A DNA stretch of 47,481 nucleotides from Sphingomonadaceae bacterium (GCA_021732525.1 JAKFUU010000039.1:1-47481); one strand, 5' to 3'. Positions 8,435-18,320 are shown, numbered from the stretch's first letter. The notes: generated by a model not told the origin, from the letters alone. Made by a program: numbers and translations.

Positions 8435-10024
8435 ATGGGCGACATACCCATCAAGCGCGCGCTTTTGTCGGTTTCGGATAAAGCCGGGTTGGTCGAATTG
8501 GGCCATGCGCTGGCCGCGCGCCATATCGAGCTAATTTCCACCGGCGGCACCGCCAAAGCGTTGCGTGAGGCAGGGCTTAAGGTAAAGGATATTTCCGAGC
8601 TAACGGGCTTTCCCGAAATGATGGACGGCCGGGTGAAGACTTTACATCCCAAGGTGCATGGCGGCTTGCTAGCCGTGCGCGATAACCCCGAACATGCCGC
8701 CGCGATGAAATTGCACGATATTGGCGGAATCGATCTGGTCGTGGTCAATCTTTATCCCTTTGCCGCCACCGTTGCCAAAGGCGCGGCGCGCGCAGAGATC
8801 ATCGAAAATATCGATATTGGCGGCCCCAGCATGGTGCGCAGCGCCGCCAAAAATCACCAATATGTTACCATCATCACCGACCCCGCCGATTATGACACGC
8901 TGATCGCGGAGATGGAAGAATCGGGCGGCGTCACCACCCTGCCCTTTCGCCGCGCAATGGCGGCAAAGGCCTATGCCGCGACCGCCGCTTATGACAGCAT
9001 GATCGCCAGCTGGTTTGCATTCGCCGATCAAGGCGAACAATTTCCCGCCAGCCTGACCTTTGGCGGCAATTTGGCCGGGACGCTGCGCTATGGCGAAAAT
9101 CCGCATCAACAGGCCGCCTTTTACACCCCTGCCTTTGGCGGGGTGCGCGGCATTGGGCAAGCCGAGCAAATACAGGGCAAAGACCTGTCCTATAATAATT
9201 ATAACGACGCCGACGCCGCGCTCGAATTGGTTAGCGAATTTCGCGATGGCCCGCCCACGGTGGTGATTGTCAAGCATGCCAACCCTTGCGGCGTGGCCAG
9301 CGGCGATACGCTCATCGAAGCTTACCGCGCAGCATTGGAATGCGACAGCGTTTCGGCCTTTGGCGGCATCGTTGCGGTCAACCGCCTGCTCGACGGCCCA
9401 ACGGCGGAGGCAATAACCGAAATTTTCACCGAAGTCGTCGTCGCCCCCGCCGCCGATGAAGCCGCGCGCGCGGTTTTTGCGCGCAAGAAAAATCTGCGGC
9501 TGCTGATCACCGGCGATCTGCCCAATCCGCAGCGCCCCGGCATGATGATCAAAAATATCGCGGGCGGCTATCTGCTGCAAAGCCGCGATAATGGCGTGGT
9601 TGCCGATGCAAATTTGAAAATCGTGACCAAACGCGTGCCCACCCCGCAAGAATTGGCCGACTGCCGCTTTGCTTGGACGGTTGCCAAGCATGTGAAATCC
9701 AACGCCATTGTCTATGCCAAAGACGGCGTAACCGCGGGCATTGGCGCAGGGCAAATGAACCGGCGCGACAGCGCACGCATCGCCGCAATCAAAGCACGAG
9801 AGGCCGCCGATACCTATGGCTGGGCGCAGGCCCGCACCATGGGCAGCGCGGTTGCCTCCGACGCCTTTTTTCCCTTTGCCGACGGATTATTGACCGCAGC
9901 AGCAGCAGGCGCGACGGCGGTGATCCAGCCGGGCGGGTCGATGCGCGATGACGAAGTGATCGCCGCCGCCGATACGGCCGGCCTCGCGATGGTCTTTACC
10001 GGAATGCGGCATTTCCGGCATTGA
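8435..10024 (+). CDS. purH: Bifunctional AICAR formyltransferase/IMP cyclohydrolase
   Basis: A 529-residue two-domain enzyme for the last two steps of IMP synthesis. The N-terminal MGS-like cyclohydrolase domain (about residues 1-200) shows [21 protein letters not shown] and the [16 protein letters not shown] loop. The C-terminal transformylase domain contains [10 protein letters not shown] with the catalytic Lys-His pair, [10 protein letters not shown] and [15 protein letters not shown]. It starts 4 bp after the heparinase-like gene, as last gene of the operon. A palindromic repeat immediately downstream may act as a terminator against the convergent helicase gene. Confidence 0.96.
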   Translation: MGDIPIKRALLSVSDKAGLVELGHALAARHIELISTGGTAKALREAGLKVKDISELTGFPEMMDGRVKTLHPKVHGGLLAVRDNPEHAAAMKLHDIGGIDLVVVNLYPFAATVAKGAARAEIIENIDIGGPSMVRSAAKNHQYVTIITDPADYDTLIAEMEESGGVTTLPFRRAMAAKAYAATAAYDSMIASWFAFADQGEQFPASLTFGGNLAGTLRYGENPHQQAAFYTPAFGGVRGIGQAEQIQGKDLSYNNYNDADAALELVSEFRDGPPTVVIVKHANPCGVASGDTLIEAYRAALECDSVSAFGGIVAVNRLLDGPTAEAITEIFTEVVVAPAADEAARAVFARKKNLRLLITGDLPNPQRPGMMIKNIAGGYLLQSRDNGVVADANLKIVTKRVPTPQELADCRFAWTVAKHVKSNAIVYAKDGVTAGIGAGQMNRRDSARIAAIKAREAADTYGWAQARTMGSAVASDAFFPFADGLLTAAAAGATAVIQPGGSMRDDEVIAAADTAGLAMVFTGMRHFRH

Positions 10025-10052
10025 CGGGTGCTGGCATTGCGTTAACCCACTT

Positions 10053-10135
10053 CGTCATTGCGAGCGCAGCGAAGCAATCCAGAGCGTATTTGCGCTGCGC
10101 TGGATTGCTTCGTCGCTTCGCTTCTCGCAATGACG
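10053..10135. repeat. Paired palindromic repeat, type B, copy 1
   Basis: Inverted arms start with CGTCATTGCGAGCG and end with TTCTCGCAATGACG, with GAAGCAATCCAG / CTGGATTGCTTC inside. CGTCA ends face outward. It lies between the converging ends of purH and the RhlE-type helicase and could fold into a long stem that stops transcription from both sides. Confidence 0.85.
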
Positions 10136-10171
10136 ATTTAGTGTAACGTCATCAGGGTCTAGCTTTCTGCT

Positions 10172-11716
10172 TTACCCCGCGCGTTTTACCTTATTGCGAA
10201 ATTTGCCAACATGCGGCTTGGCTGGGCCGCCTGCGCTTCTATTAGCATAGTTGCGTTCACCGCCATTTTTTGGCCCGCGTGCGTCGCCCGATTTGCGGGC
10301 TTCAAAGGCGCGCTCGGCGGTGGGGCGGTCAGCCCTAGGGGCACGTTCATCGCGGCGATCATCCCGGCGACCTTCGCCGCTTGCATCGCGTGGTCCGGCA
10401 CCCGGCTGCCAGCCGCCTTGCGGGGCATGCGTGCGTTGGCGGGTTTCGCCGTTACGGCCTTGGCCGCCGTTGTTGCCGCCGAGCTTTTTACCCGCATAGT
10501 TGGAGGGGCCACGCCCCGGAATGCCGCGCTTTTGCTCTTTGTTCGAAGGCGCAGCGGGCGGCGGCAAGCTTGCCACCGCTTCGCGGAAACCCTCGGGGAG
10601 CTTTTCGACTTGCGGCTTCACACCGGTGACCCGCTCAATATCGCGCAAGAACACACGTTCGTCGCCCGCGCAAAAGCTCATCGCGATGCCGTCGGCCCCG
10701 GCGCGCGCGGTGCGGCCGATGCGGTGGACATATTGTTCGGGCACATTGGGCAGTTCGAAATTAAACACATGGCTGACGCCGGGCACGTCGATGCCGCGCG
10801 CCGCAATATCGGTCGCCACCAGAATCTTGATCTTGCCTGCACGGAAATCATTCAGCGCAGCGGTGCGCTGGCCTTGTGATTTGTTGCCGTGAATCGCGGC
10901 CGATTCGACCCCGGCGCCTTTCAAGCCGCGGACAACGCGGTCGGCGCCATGCTTGGTGCGCGTGAAAACCAGCGCCCGGTCAATCGGCTCGCTTTTCAGC
11001 TTGAGTGTCAGCAATGTCTGCTTCTCGCGCTGTTCGACGAAAGTCACATATTGCAGCACCCGTTCCGCCGTCGTCGATTGCGGTGCAACCGAAACGCGCA
11101 GCGGATCATTGAGAAATTGATTGCCCAATTCCGCAATCGCCTTCGGCATGGTCGCGGAGAAAAACAGGCTTTGGCGCTTGGCCGGCAGCAACTTGTCAAT
11201 CTTCTTGAGCGCGTGGATGAAGCCCATATCCATCATCTGATCGGCCTCATCGAGCACAAAGATCTCCACATCTTTCAGCGTCAAAGCGCGCTGTTCAATC
11301 AAATCAATCAAGCGCCCCGGCGTTGCGACAAGAATATCAACGCCGACCGAAAGCGCTTTTTTCTGGGTAAAGACTGGTGCACCGCCGAAAATACATTGCA
11401 CCGAAAGCCCCAGAAATTTGCCGTAATTCTTAAAATTCTGCGCGATCTGCGCGGCCAGTTCGCGGGTGGGGGACAAAACCAGCATGCGGCAGCTTTTGGG
11501 CTGGCGCGGTTTGGGATGAACGGCAAAATGATGCAACGATGGCAGCGCGAATGCCGCTGTTTTGCCCGTGCCCGTTTGCGCAATGCCGCATAAATCGCGG
11601 CCCTTCATCAAGGATGGGATGGCTTGTTCCTGAATCGGCGTCGGCTTGTCATAGCCGGTTTCTTTGAGCGCTTTCAGGATGGGGGCAGCAAGGCCCAATT
11701 GTTCAAAATAAGACAT
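10172..11716 (-). CDS. DEAD-box ATP-dependent RNA helicase, RhlE type
   Basis: A 514-residue helicase. Motifs: Q-motif region (GYDKPTPIQEQAIP), AQTGTGKT (Walker A), PTREL, VLDEADQMMDMGF (motif II), SATMP (motif III), ARGIDVPGV and HRIGRTARAG (motif VI). The last 130 residues are a basic Gly/Arg/Asn-rich, probably disordered RNA-binding tail. A TTG four codons upstream also opens the frame, but the ATG at 11716 has GAAAG five bases in front and gives the usual MSYFEQLGL start. Helicases of this type act in ribosome assembly and RNA turnover. The start region faces away from the FAD-enzyme gene at 12095. Confidence 0.92.
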   Translation of the reverse strand: MSYFEQLGLAAPILKALKETGYDKPTPIQEQAIPSLMKGRDLCGIAQTGTGKTAAFALPSLHHFAVHPKPRQPKSCRMLVLSPTRELAAQIAQNFKNYGKFLGLSVQCIFGGAPVFTQKKALSVGVDILVATPGRLIDLIEQRALTLKDVEIFVLDEADQMMDMGFIHALKKIDKLLPAKRQSLFFSATMPKAIAELGNQFLNDPLRVSVAPQSTTAERVLQYVTFVEQREKQTLLTLKLKSEPIDRALVFTRTKHGADRVVRGLKGAGVESAAIHGNKSQGQRTAALNDFRAGKIKILVATDIAARGIDVPGVSHVFNFELPNVPEQYVHRIGRTARAGADGIAMSFCAGDERVFLRDIERVTGVKPQVEKLPEGFREAVASLPPPAAPSNKEQKRGIPGRGPSNYAGKKLGGNNGGQGRNGETRQRTHAPQGGWQPGAGPRDASGEGRRDDRRDERAPRADRPTAERAFEARKSGDARGPKNGGERNYANRSAGGPAKPHVGKFRNKVKRAG

Positions 11717-12094
11717 AAATTCTTTCAATAATAGGCTTCGTCCGTGCCGGAATTATGACCCGGCGCGGGCAAAGCAGTGGTTGTAAGGAAGGCAAATATT
11801 CGCCGTCCTTTGGAAACAACCCCGCGTGATTTGGGAAGCCTCTAAGCTATCGCATCAAGTTCGATTGGCGGGGTTTGGCCTTGTTTCCGGCCGATCCTCA
11901 CGCTGCCAATGCTGCGGCGGATATCCGCTCGCCTTATGCGTTCAGCAATACCTTAGCGACCTGATCGTAAAATAGCAAGCCGATATTGCGGTGCAACAAA
12001 AATGAGGCATCCGCTAATTTCCTAAACTGTTGTTAACCATCTGTTAGAATATTTCGTTCAGAGAAATCCCAGCAGCATTTTTTGGGGAAATTTG
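11717..12094. other. 378-bp divergent intergenic region
   Basis: This gap separates the minus-strand helicase from the plus-strand glycan cassette and must hold both promoters. I see no gene, repeat or clear hairpin. The AT-rich stretch at about 12000-12060 is the likeliest promoter of the downstream cassette, but no well-spaced -35/-10 pair could be read. Confidence 0.4.
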
Positions 12095-13702
12095 ATGACC
12101 ATAGCCAGCAATATAGCCAACAATAAAGTCGATGTCGCCATTATCGGAGCCGGGCCAGCGGGCCTGACCGCCGCTTATTTACTGTCAAAAAAAGGTTACA
12201 GCGTCACCGTTATCGAAAAGGACGAACGCTATGTCGGCGGGATCAGCCGCACGGTGGAAGTGGACGGTTACCGGTTTGATATTGGCGGGCACCGGTTTTT
12301 TTCTAAATCGAAGGAAGTGGTCGATCTTTGGAACGAAATCCTTCCCGATGATTTTATCCAGCGCCCGCGGATGAGCCGCATTTATTATGAAGGCAAATTT
12401 TACAGCTATCCTTTGCGCGCGTTTGAAGCGCTCTGGAATCTCGGCATTTATCGCTCGACTTTATGTATGCTCAGCTATGGCAAGGCCAAATTACTGCCCA
12501 ATAAAAATGTCCGCAGCTTTGAAGATTGGACCGTCAATCAATTTGGCCATAAGCTTTATTCGATCTTCTTTAAAACCTATACCGAGAAAGTATGGGGCAT
12601 GCCGTGCGATGAAATGTCCGCAGACTGGGCGGCGCAGCGCATCAAGGGCTTATCGCTCGGCAGCGCGGTTATCGACGGGCTGAAACGTTCTTTGGGCCTG
12701 AATAAGAAACCCAACGATGGCATGGCGACCAAAACCCTGCTCGAAACCTTTCGTTACCCGCGCCTTGGCCCCGGCATGATGTGGGATGCCGCGCGCGATG
12801 CCGTGATTGCCAAGGGCAACCATGTTTTAATGGGTCATAGCTTTAAGCAATTGGCGCAAGATACAGACGGCAACTGGCGGATGAGCGCAACCAAAGCCGA
12901 TGGCAGCGATGTTGTCATCACCGCCAAACATGTGGTCAGCAGCGCGCCGATGCGCGAGCTGGCCGCGCGTATCCATCCGTTGCCCGTTACATTGCCGCAA
13001 GCATCGGACCTGAAATATCGTGATTTCCTGACCGTAGCCTTGATGATCAAATCGGACGACCTGTTCCCCGACAATTGGATCTATATTCATGATAGCAAGG
13101 TGCAGGTCGGCCGAGTGCAGAATTTCCGCAGCTGGTCCCCCGAAATGGTGCCCGATCCTTCGATCGCCTGCGTTGGCCTTGAATATTTCTGCTTTGAAAA
13201 TGATGGCCTTTGGTCATCGAGCGATGCAGATCTGATCAAGCTTGCCACCAAAGAAATGGGCTTGCTCGGCCTGTGTAAACCCGAAGATGTCGTTGGTGGC
13301 AGCGTCGTTCGTCAAGAAAAAGCCTATCCGGTTTATGACGATAGCTATGCCGCCAATGTCGAAGCAATGCGCGATGAGCTGGAGAATAAATTTCCAACGC
13401 TCCACATGGTCGGCCGCAATGGTATGCACCGTTACAACAACCAAGATCATGCGATGATGACCGCGATGCTGACCGTGGAAAATATTGATGCGGGCGGGCG
13501 GGTCTATAATATTTGGAATGTTAACGAAGATGCCGAATATCATGAGGCAGGCGACGAAGGCGAAAAAGCGGTTATTGCTGCCAAGATCGAAGTGACTGAT
13601 GATCAAGCGGCGGCTTTGACCTCGGAACGCGATGTGCCGCGCCGTATCGAAAAGGCCGACAGAGAACAGGTGAGCGGCAATGACACTAGCAAAGCTGCCT
13701 GA
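12095..13702 (+). CDS. FAD-dependent oxidoreductase, UDP-galactopyranose mutase/HemY-like
   Basis: A 535-residue flavoprotein. The Rossmann dinucleotide site VAIIGAGPAGLTAAYLL lies at about residues 14-30, followed by VIEKDERYVGGISRTVEVDGYRFDIGGHRFF, which resembles protoporphyrinogen oxidase-like and UDP-galactopyranose mutase-like enzymes. No signal peptide or membrane segment. The track-style start at 12092 is a TTG; the ATG at 12095 follows TTGGGGAAATTTG and is preferred. Its end overlaps the GtrA gene by 23 bp, so the two are translationally coupled, and two large GT-C-like membrane proteins follow. The context suggests a sugar-nucleotide or lipid-linked sugar modification; the substrate is unknown. 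A plain amine-oxidase-like role cannot be excluded. Confidence 0.8.
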   Translation: MTIASNIANNKVDVAIIGAGPAGLTAAYLLSKKGYSVTVIEKDERYVGGISRTVEVDGYRFDIGGHRFFSKSKEVVDLWNEILPDDFIQRPRMSRIYYEGKFYSYPLRAFEALWNLGIYRSTLCMLSYGKAKLLPNKNVRSFEDWTVNQFGHKLYSIFFKTYTEKVWGMPCDEMSADWAAQRIKGLSLGSAVIDGLKRSLGLNKKPNDGMATKTLLETFRYPRLGPGMMWDAARDAVIAKGNHVLMGHSFKQLAQDTDGNWRMSATKADGSDVVITAKHVVSSAPMRELAARIHPLPVTLPQASDLKYRDFLTVALMIKSDDLFPDNWIYIHDSKVQVGRVQNFRSWSPEMVPDPSIACVGLEYFCFENDGLWSSSDADLIKLATKEMGLLGLCKPEDVVGGSVVRQEKAYPVYDDSYAANVEAMRDELENKFPTLHMVGRNGMHRYNNQDHAMMTAMLTVENIDAGGRVYNIWNVNEDAEYHEAGDEGEKAVIAAKIEVTDDQAAALTSERDVPRRIEKADREQVSGNDTSKAA

Positions 13703-14192
13703 TCGAAGCCAAGCGGAAGATCTCAGTCAAGAACATCCCCGTTTGAAAGATATGCTCGGCATGGCCCTCCCCCGCTTATCTGATGTTCCAGGTTGGATGC
13801 AATTTTTCCGCCAGCTCACCTATATGCGCTATCTCTTTGTAAGCATAACCGCACTTGCGGTGGATATGGGACTATTCCTGTTTTTGCTACAAGCGGGCAT
13901 GCACAGTATCGCGGCCTCTGCCTTAGGCTATTCTCTTGGTATATTGGTTCACTGGTTTCTTTCCAGCCGGAAGGTTTTTCAAAACCGCGTATCCGAACGC
14001 GGCAGCACCGAGCGGACCAGGCAAAAGGCGATGTTTGTGATCTCCGCTTTGCTGGGATTGCTAACGACGACGATCATTGTTGGTGCAGGAGAATGGTTGG
14101 ATGTCGATGCCCGCATTGCGAAACTTGCCGCGATCGCGATCTCGTTTCAGCTGACTTATGTGCTGCGTAATATACTGATTTTTCGAACATAA
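13680..14192 (+). CDS. GtrA-family membrane protein (putative polyprenyl-phosphate sugar flippase)
   Basis: A 170-residue protein with about four hydrophobic helices (about residues 48-66, 74-92, 115-135, 143-165) and the GtrA signature YLFVSITALAVDMGLFLFL plus LGYSLGILVHWFLSSRKVF. GtrA proteins are thought to flip polyprenyl-phosphate-linked sugars across the inner membrane for glycosylation of surface polymers. The ATG at 13680 follows AGGTGAGCGGCA and lies within the end of the FAD-enzyme gene. The N-terminal extension of about 45 polar residues is longer than in short GtrA proteins. No GtrB-type polyprenyl-phosphate glycosyltransferase is seen nearby. Confidence 0.85.
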   Translation: MTLAKLPDRSQAEDLSQEHPRLKDMLGMALPRLSDVPGWMQFFRQLTYMRYLFVSITALAVDMGLFLFLLQAGMHSIAASALGYSLGILVHWFLSSRKVFQNRVSERGSTERTRQKAMFVISALLGLLTTTIIVGAGEWLDVDARIAKLAAIAISFQLTYVLRNILIFRT

Positions 14193-14212
14193 TAGACCAG
14201 TTGAGGACGACA

Positions 14213-16036
14213 GTGATTTTCGAGCGAAGATTTGGAATTATTCTAGCCGTAATCTGGTTAGTGATCTGCGGATTGCTTTTATTCATCGGAAGCGAGGCAA
14301 TTGCTAACTGGCGTTTTTTCGACCCAGATGATCAGCTGCGTATTGTTCAGGTCCGCGATTGGCTTGCAGGGCAAAGCTGGTGGGACATAACCCAATATCG
14401 CATGAATGCTCCGGCGGGGGGGCCAATGCATTGGTCGCGTCTTGTGGATGTGCCTATAGCGTTCATCATTCTGTTTCTCGGCCCATTTTTGCAAACCGAA
14501 GCTGCGGAACATATCGCATCAATCATATTGCCGTTACTGACATTTGGCGTAGGTATTTGGATTTATGCAAGATTGGGCCGGCGCTTATTTGATGCGCGCG
14601 CAGGCTTATTATCTTCTGCATTATTAATTACCTTGGTTCCTGTCATGATACAGGTGGTGCCAATGCGGATTGATCATCATGGCTGGCAATTTGTTGCCTT
14701 CTTTGGCGCAACCGCGGCTATGTTCTGGAAAGACAGGCCAATCCTTGGCGCAATGCTTATGGGTTTGGCGCTGGCTCTCTGGTTAGAAATATCGATTGAA
14801 GCTCTGCCCTTTGCCATATTGTTCATGGGCTTATTGGCGCTGCGCTGGCTTTTCCCCGCCATAAGGCAAAGCGATAAAGATGCATATGCTTTTAGCGTAG
14901 CACTCATGACTCTTGCGGGCAGCGTTTGTATCTTATTCAGCATCACGGAAAACTGGGCTCTTCATGGCAATTATTGCGATAGTCTCTCACCGGTTCATAT
15001 CGGAACACTCTCTGCCGTCGCCATCTTCGTCGCGGCGGGACAATGGATTTTGGTGCAGACGGGCCATTCGGACAAGCTGTTCTATAAAATAGCTATTTGT
15101 GCGATTGCAGGATCTGCAGGCTTAGTGTCGTTAATGGCGATTGCACCGCAATGCGGCGGGGACGCCTTTGCAACACTGGACCCGCTCGTGCGCAAATTTT
15201 GGTATAATCGGGTGCAGGAAGGCCTCCCCGTTTGGCAGTTGCAGTCATCAATTGCATCGCATTATTGGGGCGGATTTGCGGCGGTGATGTTCGGTGTCGG
15301 CTATCTTGCGTGGGCCAAGCAGCCAATAGAAAAACATGATAGGATAATCCTGATCCTGTTGGCATTGGGGAGTTTGGCGATTGGAATGTTGGTCAGCAGA
15401 ACCGCACTATACGCCATAGCGCTGGCCAATATGATTGGCGCGTCAATGTTCATTGCGCTCATGCAACGCGCTGACCAACTGCAAAATATTTGGCCGCGCA
15501 TGACGCTGAGGGTTATTGCCTGCATGCTTATTGCCCCGGCGACCATCACGCAAAAAATCGAAACAAGCTTTGCCGCACAAAATCTTGCCGCAAACCCAGA
15601 GCTAAAAGCGCGCAAAAAATACTACAAAAAACTAGGCCGCATTTGCCAAAAATCATCGTCTATACGTGCGTTGCAAAAGCTTCCATCGGGATCGCAGTTG
15701 ATGGTTGGCCTTGATGTAGCGCCTTCGGTTCTGGTATTTACGGATCTCAAAGTCGTGGCTAGCGGCCATCATCGAAACCAATCCGCAATGAAAGATGTCA
15801 TCATGGCATTCATCGGAACGGAAGCCGAGGCACGGCATATCTATAAAGCGCGCGAAATCGATTATTTGATCACCTGCGAAGGGAGCAATGAGCTGCACAT
15901 TTATTATAACAGCGCGCCGCAGGGTTTTGGCGCGCAGGTGCGGCGTGGAGAATTGCCAAAGTGGTTGATTCAGGATCGCTCCATTGGCCCGTATAAAGTC
16001 TTTAAAGTAGATTGGTCACGCGAGAATGATCGTTGA
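14213..16036 (+). CDS. Large polytopic membrane protein with GT-C/STT3-like loops, paralog 1
   Basis: About 607 residues with around ten to twelve hydrophobic segments and a soluble C-terminal domain of about 120 residues. Just after the first helix comes an acidic loop DPDDQLR (residues 37-43) followed by GQSWWDITQYRMN and MHWSRLVD. Later MRIDHHGWQ (151-159) recalls the acidic first loop and the DHH motif of STT3/AglB-type glycosyltransferases of the GT-C fold; that link is inference. The GTG at 14213 has GAGGA five bases upstream and is preferred over the TTG at 14201. The gene follows a GtrA flippase gene and overlaps its own paralog. I do not recognise a named family. Confidence 0.7.
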   Translation: MIFERRFGIILAVIWLVICGLLLFIGSEAIANWRFFDPDDQLRIVQVRDWLAGQSWWDITQYRMNAPAGGPMHWSRLVDVPIAFIILFLGPFLQTEAAEHIASIILPLLTFGVGIWIYARLGRRLFDARAGLLSSALLITLVPVMIQVVPMRIDHHGWQFVAFFGATAAMFWKDRPILGAMLMGLALALWLEISIEALPFAILFMGLLALRWLFPAIRQSDKDAYAFSVALMTLAGSVCILFSITENWALHGNYCDSLSPVHIGTLSAVAIFVAAGQWILVQTGHSDKLFYKIAICAIAGSAGLVSLMAIAPQCGGDAFATLDPLVRKFWYNRVQEGLPVWQLQSSIASHYWGGFAAVMFGVGYLAWAKQPIEKHDRIILILLALGSLAIGMLVSRTALYAIALANMIGASMFIALMQRADQLQNIWPRMTLRVIACMLIAPATITQKIETSFAAQNLAANPELKARKKYYKKLGRICQKSSSIRALQKLPSGSQLMVGLDVAPSVLVFTDLKVVASGHHRNQSAMKDVIMAFIGTEAEARHIYKAREIDYLITCEGSNELHIYYNSAPQGFGAQVRRGELPKWLIQDRSIGPYKVFKVDWSRENDR

Positions 16037-17811
16037 GGCTACTCCCACATCTTTTTGGCAGATTCCCGAGCCGTTTGCACCTTCCGGCGCTGAGTCTTGG
16101 GCTATGGCTTGCGATATCGGCCATTCTCGTCATTTCCAGCAGTAGCGTCATAGCGGCGCGCAGCGGATGGGATCCCGATGATCAGCTGCGTATGGTGCAA
16201 TTGCGGGATTTTCTGAACGGGCAAAGCTGGTTTGATATCACGCAATACCGCATGAATGGTGATAGCGGCGCGCCGATGCATTGGTCCCGGCTGGTGGAAT
16301 TGCCGCTTGTCCTCATCATATTATTGCTCTCCCCGATCATCGGGCAACCGGCGGCCGAAATGGCGGCAGGCACGCTTATTCCCTTATTAGGATTGGGATT
16401 GACTGCTTATATGATCGGGCGGATCGCAGCTGCGCTTGCATCGAAAGAAGCGGGCGTGGTCGCCCTATTAATCACGCTGATTTCGCCCGCCGTGTTAATG
16501 CAATTTCGCCCCATGCGGATCGATCATCATGGCTGGCAAATCGTGATGGCCGCGCTCGCCTTATGGACAATATTTTGGCCGAACAAAAAACAAGGCGGCA
16601 TCGTGCTCGGCCTGGCGATGGCAATTTGGCTGCATATTTCATTGGAAGGCGCGCCGATGACCGCCGCCTTTTTTGTCCTGCTGGGATGGCGATGGATATT
16701 TGAAAAGGCGCATGGACAAAGGCTGATCTGGACGATAACCAGCTTCGCACTGGCATCCTTCGCATTATTCATGGGCACGCAGGCGAGCGGGCTTTTCGCG
16801 CCGGTTTATTGCGACACGATATCGCCGCCGCATATCGCCGCCATCGCCATTGCCGCTGCAATCATGCTGCCCGCTATTGTCATCGCGCCAAAGGGTTGGC
16901 CTATCCGGATTGCTATTGCGGCGCTGGCGGCAATCGCGGCGCTAGGCACCTTGCTGGCGCTGGCCCCGTCCTGCAGCGCGGGCGCCTTTGGAAATCTTGA
17001 CCCGCTGGTGCGCGATTATTGGTATATCCATGTTCATGAAGGCTTACCCATTTGGCATCAAGGCATGCAGGCTATCGCCGCGCTTTTTGCGGCGCCGTTA
17101 TGCGGTTTAATCGCCCTTATATTATTGCTGCGGGGGGCGACCGGTAAAAACCGTAGCGACCTGCGCATTGCAGGTTTTTTCATGATCTACGCGCTGCTGC
17201 TGTCTATATTCATATTCCGCACTATATCGGTTGCGGTGGCATTTGCTATTCCGGTTATCGCTGCATTAATCGTTGCATTGTTCCAACATTATCGGCGCAG
17301 CCGGTCGCCGCTGCAACGGGTCTCGCTGGTCACGGGGATGCTGTTGCTGTTGATACCGGGCGCTATTGCTGGCCAGCTTATCCAACGGGTCGTTGCACGT
17401 CCGGCGTTGGCGCAAGCTTCGACCGCTTCGGAAAAATGCCAGGCGGCGTCTTCCGTTGCCGCGCTAAACGCTCTACCCAAATCCCGATTTCTCGCGCCAT
17501 TTGACATGGGGCCGGCGATATTGCTGACGACACCGCATGCAGTTTTGGCAAGCAGCCACCATCGCAATGAAAAGGCGATGCGCGACCATATCGCCATTTT
17601 CCTGTTTGCACCCGATAAAGCACGGGCGATCATCACCAAGCATAAAATTACGCATATTGCCGTCTGTAAAGGCGAGGCCGAGCTGAGTAATTATACGCAG
17701 CGCAATCCAAATGGTCTTTGGAGCAGGTTGGATAAGGGCAAGGTTCCCGCCTGGCTTCAACCGATGAAACCGTTGGGCAAGAATATTCAGCTTTGGCGGG
17801 TCAAAATATAG
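16033..17811 (+). CDS. Large polytopic membrane protein with GT-C/STT3-like loops, paralog 2
   Basis: A 592-residue tandem paralog of the preceding gene with the same landmarks: DPDDQLR (47-53), GQSWFDITQYRMN, MHWSRLVE, PMRIDHHGWQ (160-169), HEGLPIWHQ, and in the C-terminal soluble part ASSHHRNEKAMRD (paralog 1: ASGHHRNQSAMKD). Hydrophobic helices alternate with short loops over residues 20-455. The start appears to be a TTG whose last two bases form the TGA stop of paralog 1, so translation is probably coupled. No better ATG or GTG with a ribosome site was found nearby. Probably a membrane glycosyltransferase using a lipid-linked donor; acceptor unknown. Confidence 0.7.
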   Translation: MRLLPHLFGRFPSRLHLPALSLGLWLAISAILVISSSSVIAARSGWDPDDQLRMVQLRDFLNGQSWFDITQYRMNGDSGAPMHWSRLVELPLVLIILLLSPIIGQPAAEMAAGTLIPLLGLGLTAYMIGRIAAALASKEAGVVALLITLISPAVLMQFRPMRIDHHGWQIVMAALALWTIFWPNKKQGGIVLGLAMAIWLHISLEGAPMTAAFFVLLGWRWIFEKAHGQRLIWTITSFALASFALFMGTQASGLFAPVYCDTISPPHIAAIAIAAAIMLPAIVIAPKGWPIRIAIAALAAIAALGTLLALAPSCSAGAFGNLDPLVRDYWYIHVHEGLPIWHQGMQAIAALFAAPLCGLIALILLLRGATGKNRSDLRIAGFFMIYALLLSIFIFRTISVAVAFAIPVIAALIVALFQHYRRSRSPLQRVSLVTGMLLLLIPGAIAGQLIQRVVARPALAQASTASEKCQAASSVAALNALPKSRFLAPFDMGPAILLTTPHAVLASSHHRNEKAMRDHIAIFLFAPDKARAIITKHKITHIAVCKGEAELSNYTQRNPNGLWSRLDKGKVPAWLQPMKPLGKNIQLWRVKI

Positions 17812-17843
17812 TTTAGAGCTTGTTGCATTTAATCTGCAACACG

Positions 17844-17926
17844 CGTCATAGCGAGCAAAGCGAAGCAATCCAGGGTTATCCTGCACAACCCTCGATTGCC
17901 GCGTCGCTTCGCTCCTCGCAATGACG
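17844..17926. repeat. Paired palindromic repeat, type B, copy 2
   Basis: Arms begin CGTCATAGCGAGCAAAGCG and end CGCTCCTCGCAATGACG. The order and outward CGTCA ends match the element at 10053-10135. Like that copy it lies between converging genes (paralog 2 and the ferredoxin gene) and may serve as a two-way terminator. Confidence 0.85.
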
Positions 17927-17957
17927 ATTCGTATTGCTGCAACTTGCTCTCGCGCCG

Positions 17958-18275
17958 TCAATCCTCCGGCGCGATTGTGACGATCAAGCCGTCTAGCGCG
18001 TCGGTTACCGGGATCTGGCAAGACAACCGCGATGCAACGCTGCGGTGATCGGTGCTGTCGAGCAGATCATTTTCATCCTCGCCCATCGGCGGCAGCTTAT
18101 CGGCAAAGGCCGGGTCAATATGCACATGGCATGTCGCACAGGAGCAGCATCCCCCGCAGAGCGCGAGCAATTCGTCAAAACCATTGTCGCGGATCACTTC
18201 CATCAAGCTCAAATCATTGCTTGCGGTTACTTGGCGGCTATCGCCCTGACGGGTAATTACGGTGATGGTTGGCAT
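17958..18275 (-). CDS. [2Fe-2S] ferredoxin, adrenodoxin type
   Basis: A 105-residue ferredoxin. The cluster ligands follow the adrenodoxin/vertebrate-type spacing: [17 protein letters not shown] holds Cys-x5-Cys-x2-Cys, and the fourth ligand is in RLSCQIPV. Two further cysteines lie between ligands one and two (GGCCS), which is unusual but leaves the ligand spacing intact. The N-terminal [16 protein letters not shown] is the usual first beta hairpin. Such ferredoxins carry electrons to cytochrome P450s, hydroxylases or Fe-S assembly. It is transcribed divergently from trxB; no P450 or ferredoxin reductase is adjacent, so the partner is unknown. Confidence 0.9.
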   Translation of the reverse strand: MPTITVITRQGDSRQVTASNDLSLMEVIRDNGFDELLALCGGCCSCATCHVHIDPAFADKLPPMGEDENDLLDSTDHRSVASRLSCQIPVTDALDGLIVTIAPED

Positions 18276-18320
18276 TATGGCGCTCCGGCTTTGGCTGATC
18301 GATATTGCGCCACCTCATAA

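Noticed and set aside
8669-9754. 361-residue open frame on the minus strand
   Set aside because: Fully antisense to purH, whose motifs are intact. The Gly/Ile-rich shadow protein shows no domain.
10889-11593. 234-residue open frame on the plus strand
   Set aside because: Shadow of the RhlE-type helicase; the opposite strand carries the full set of helicase motifs.
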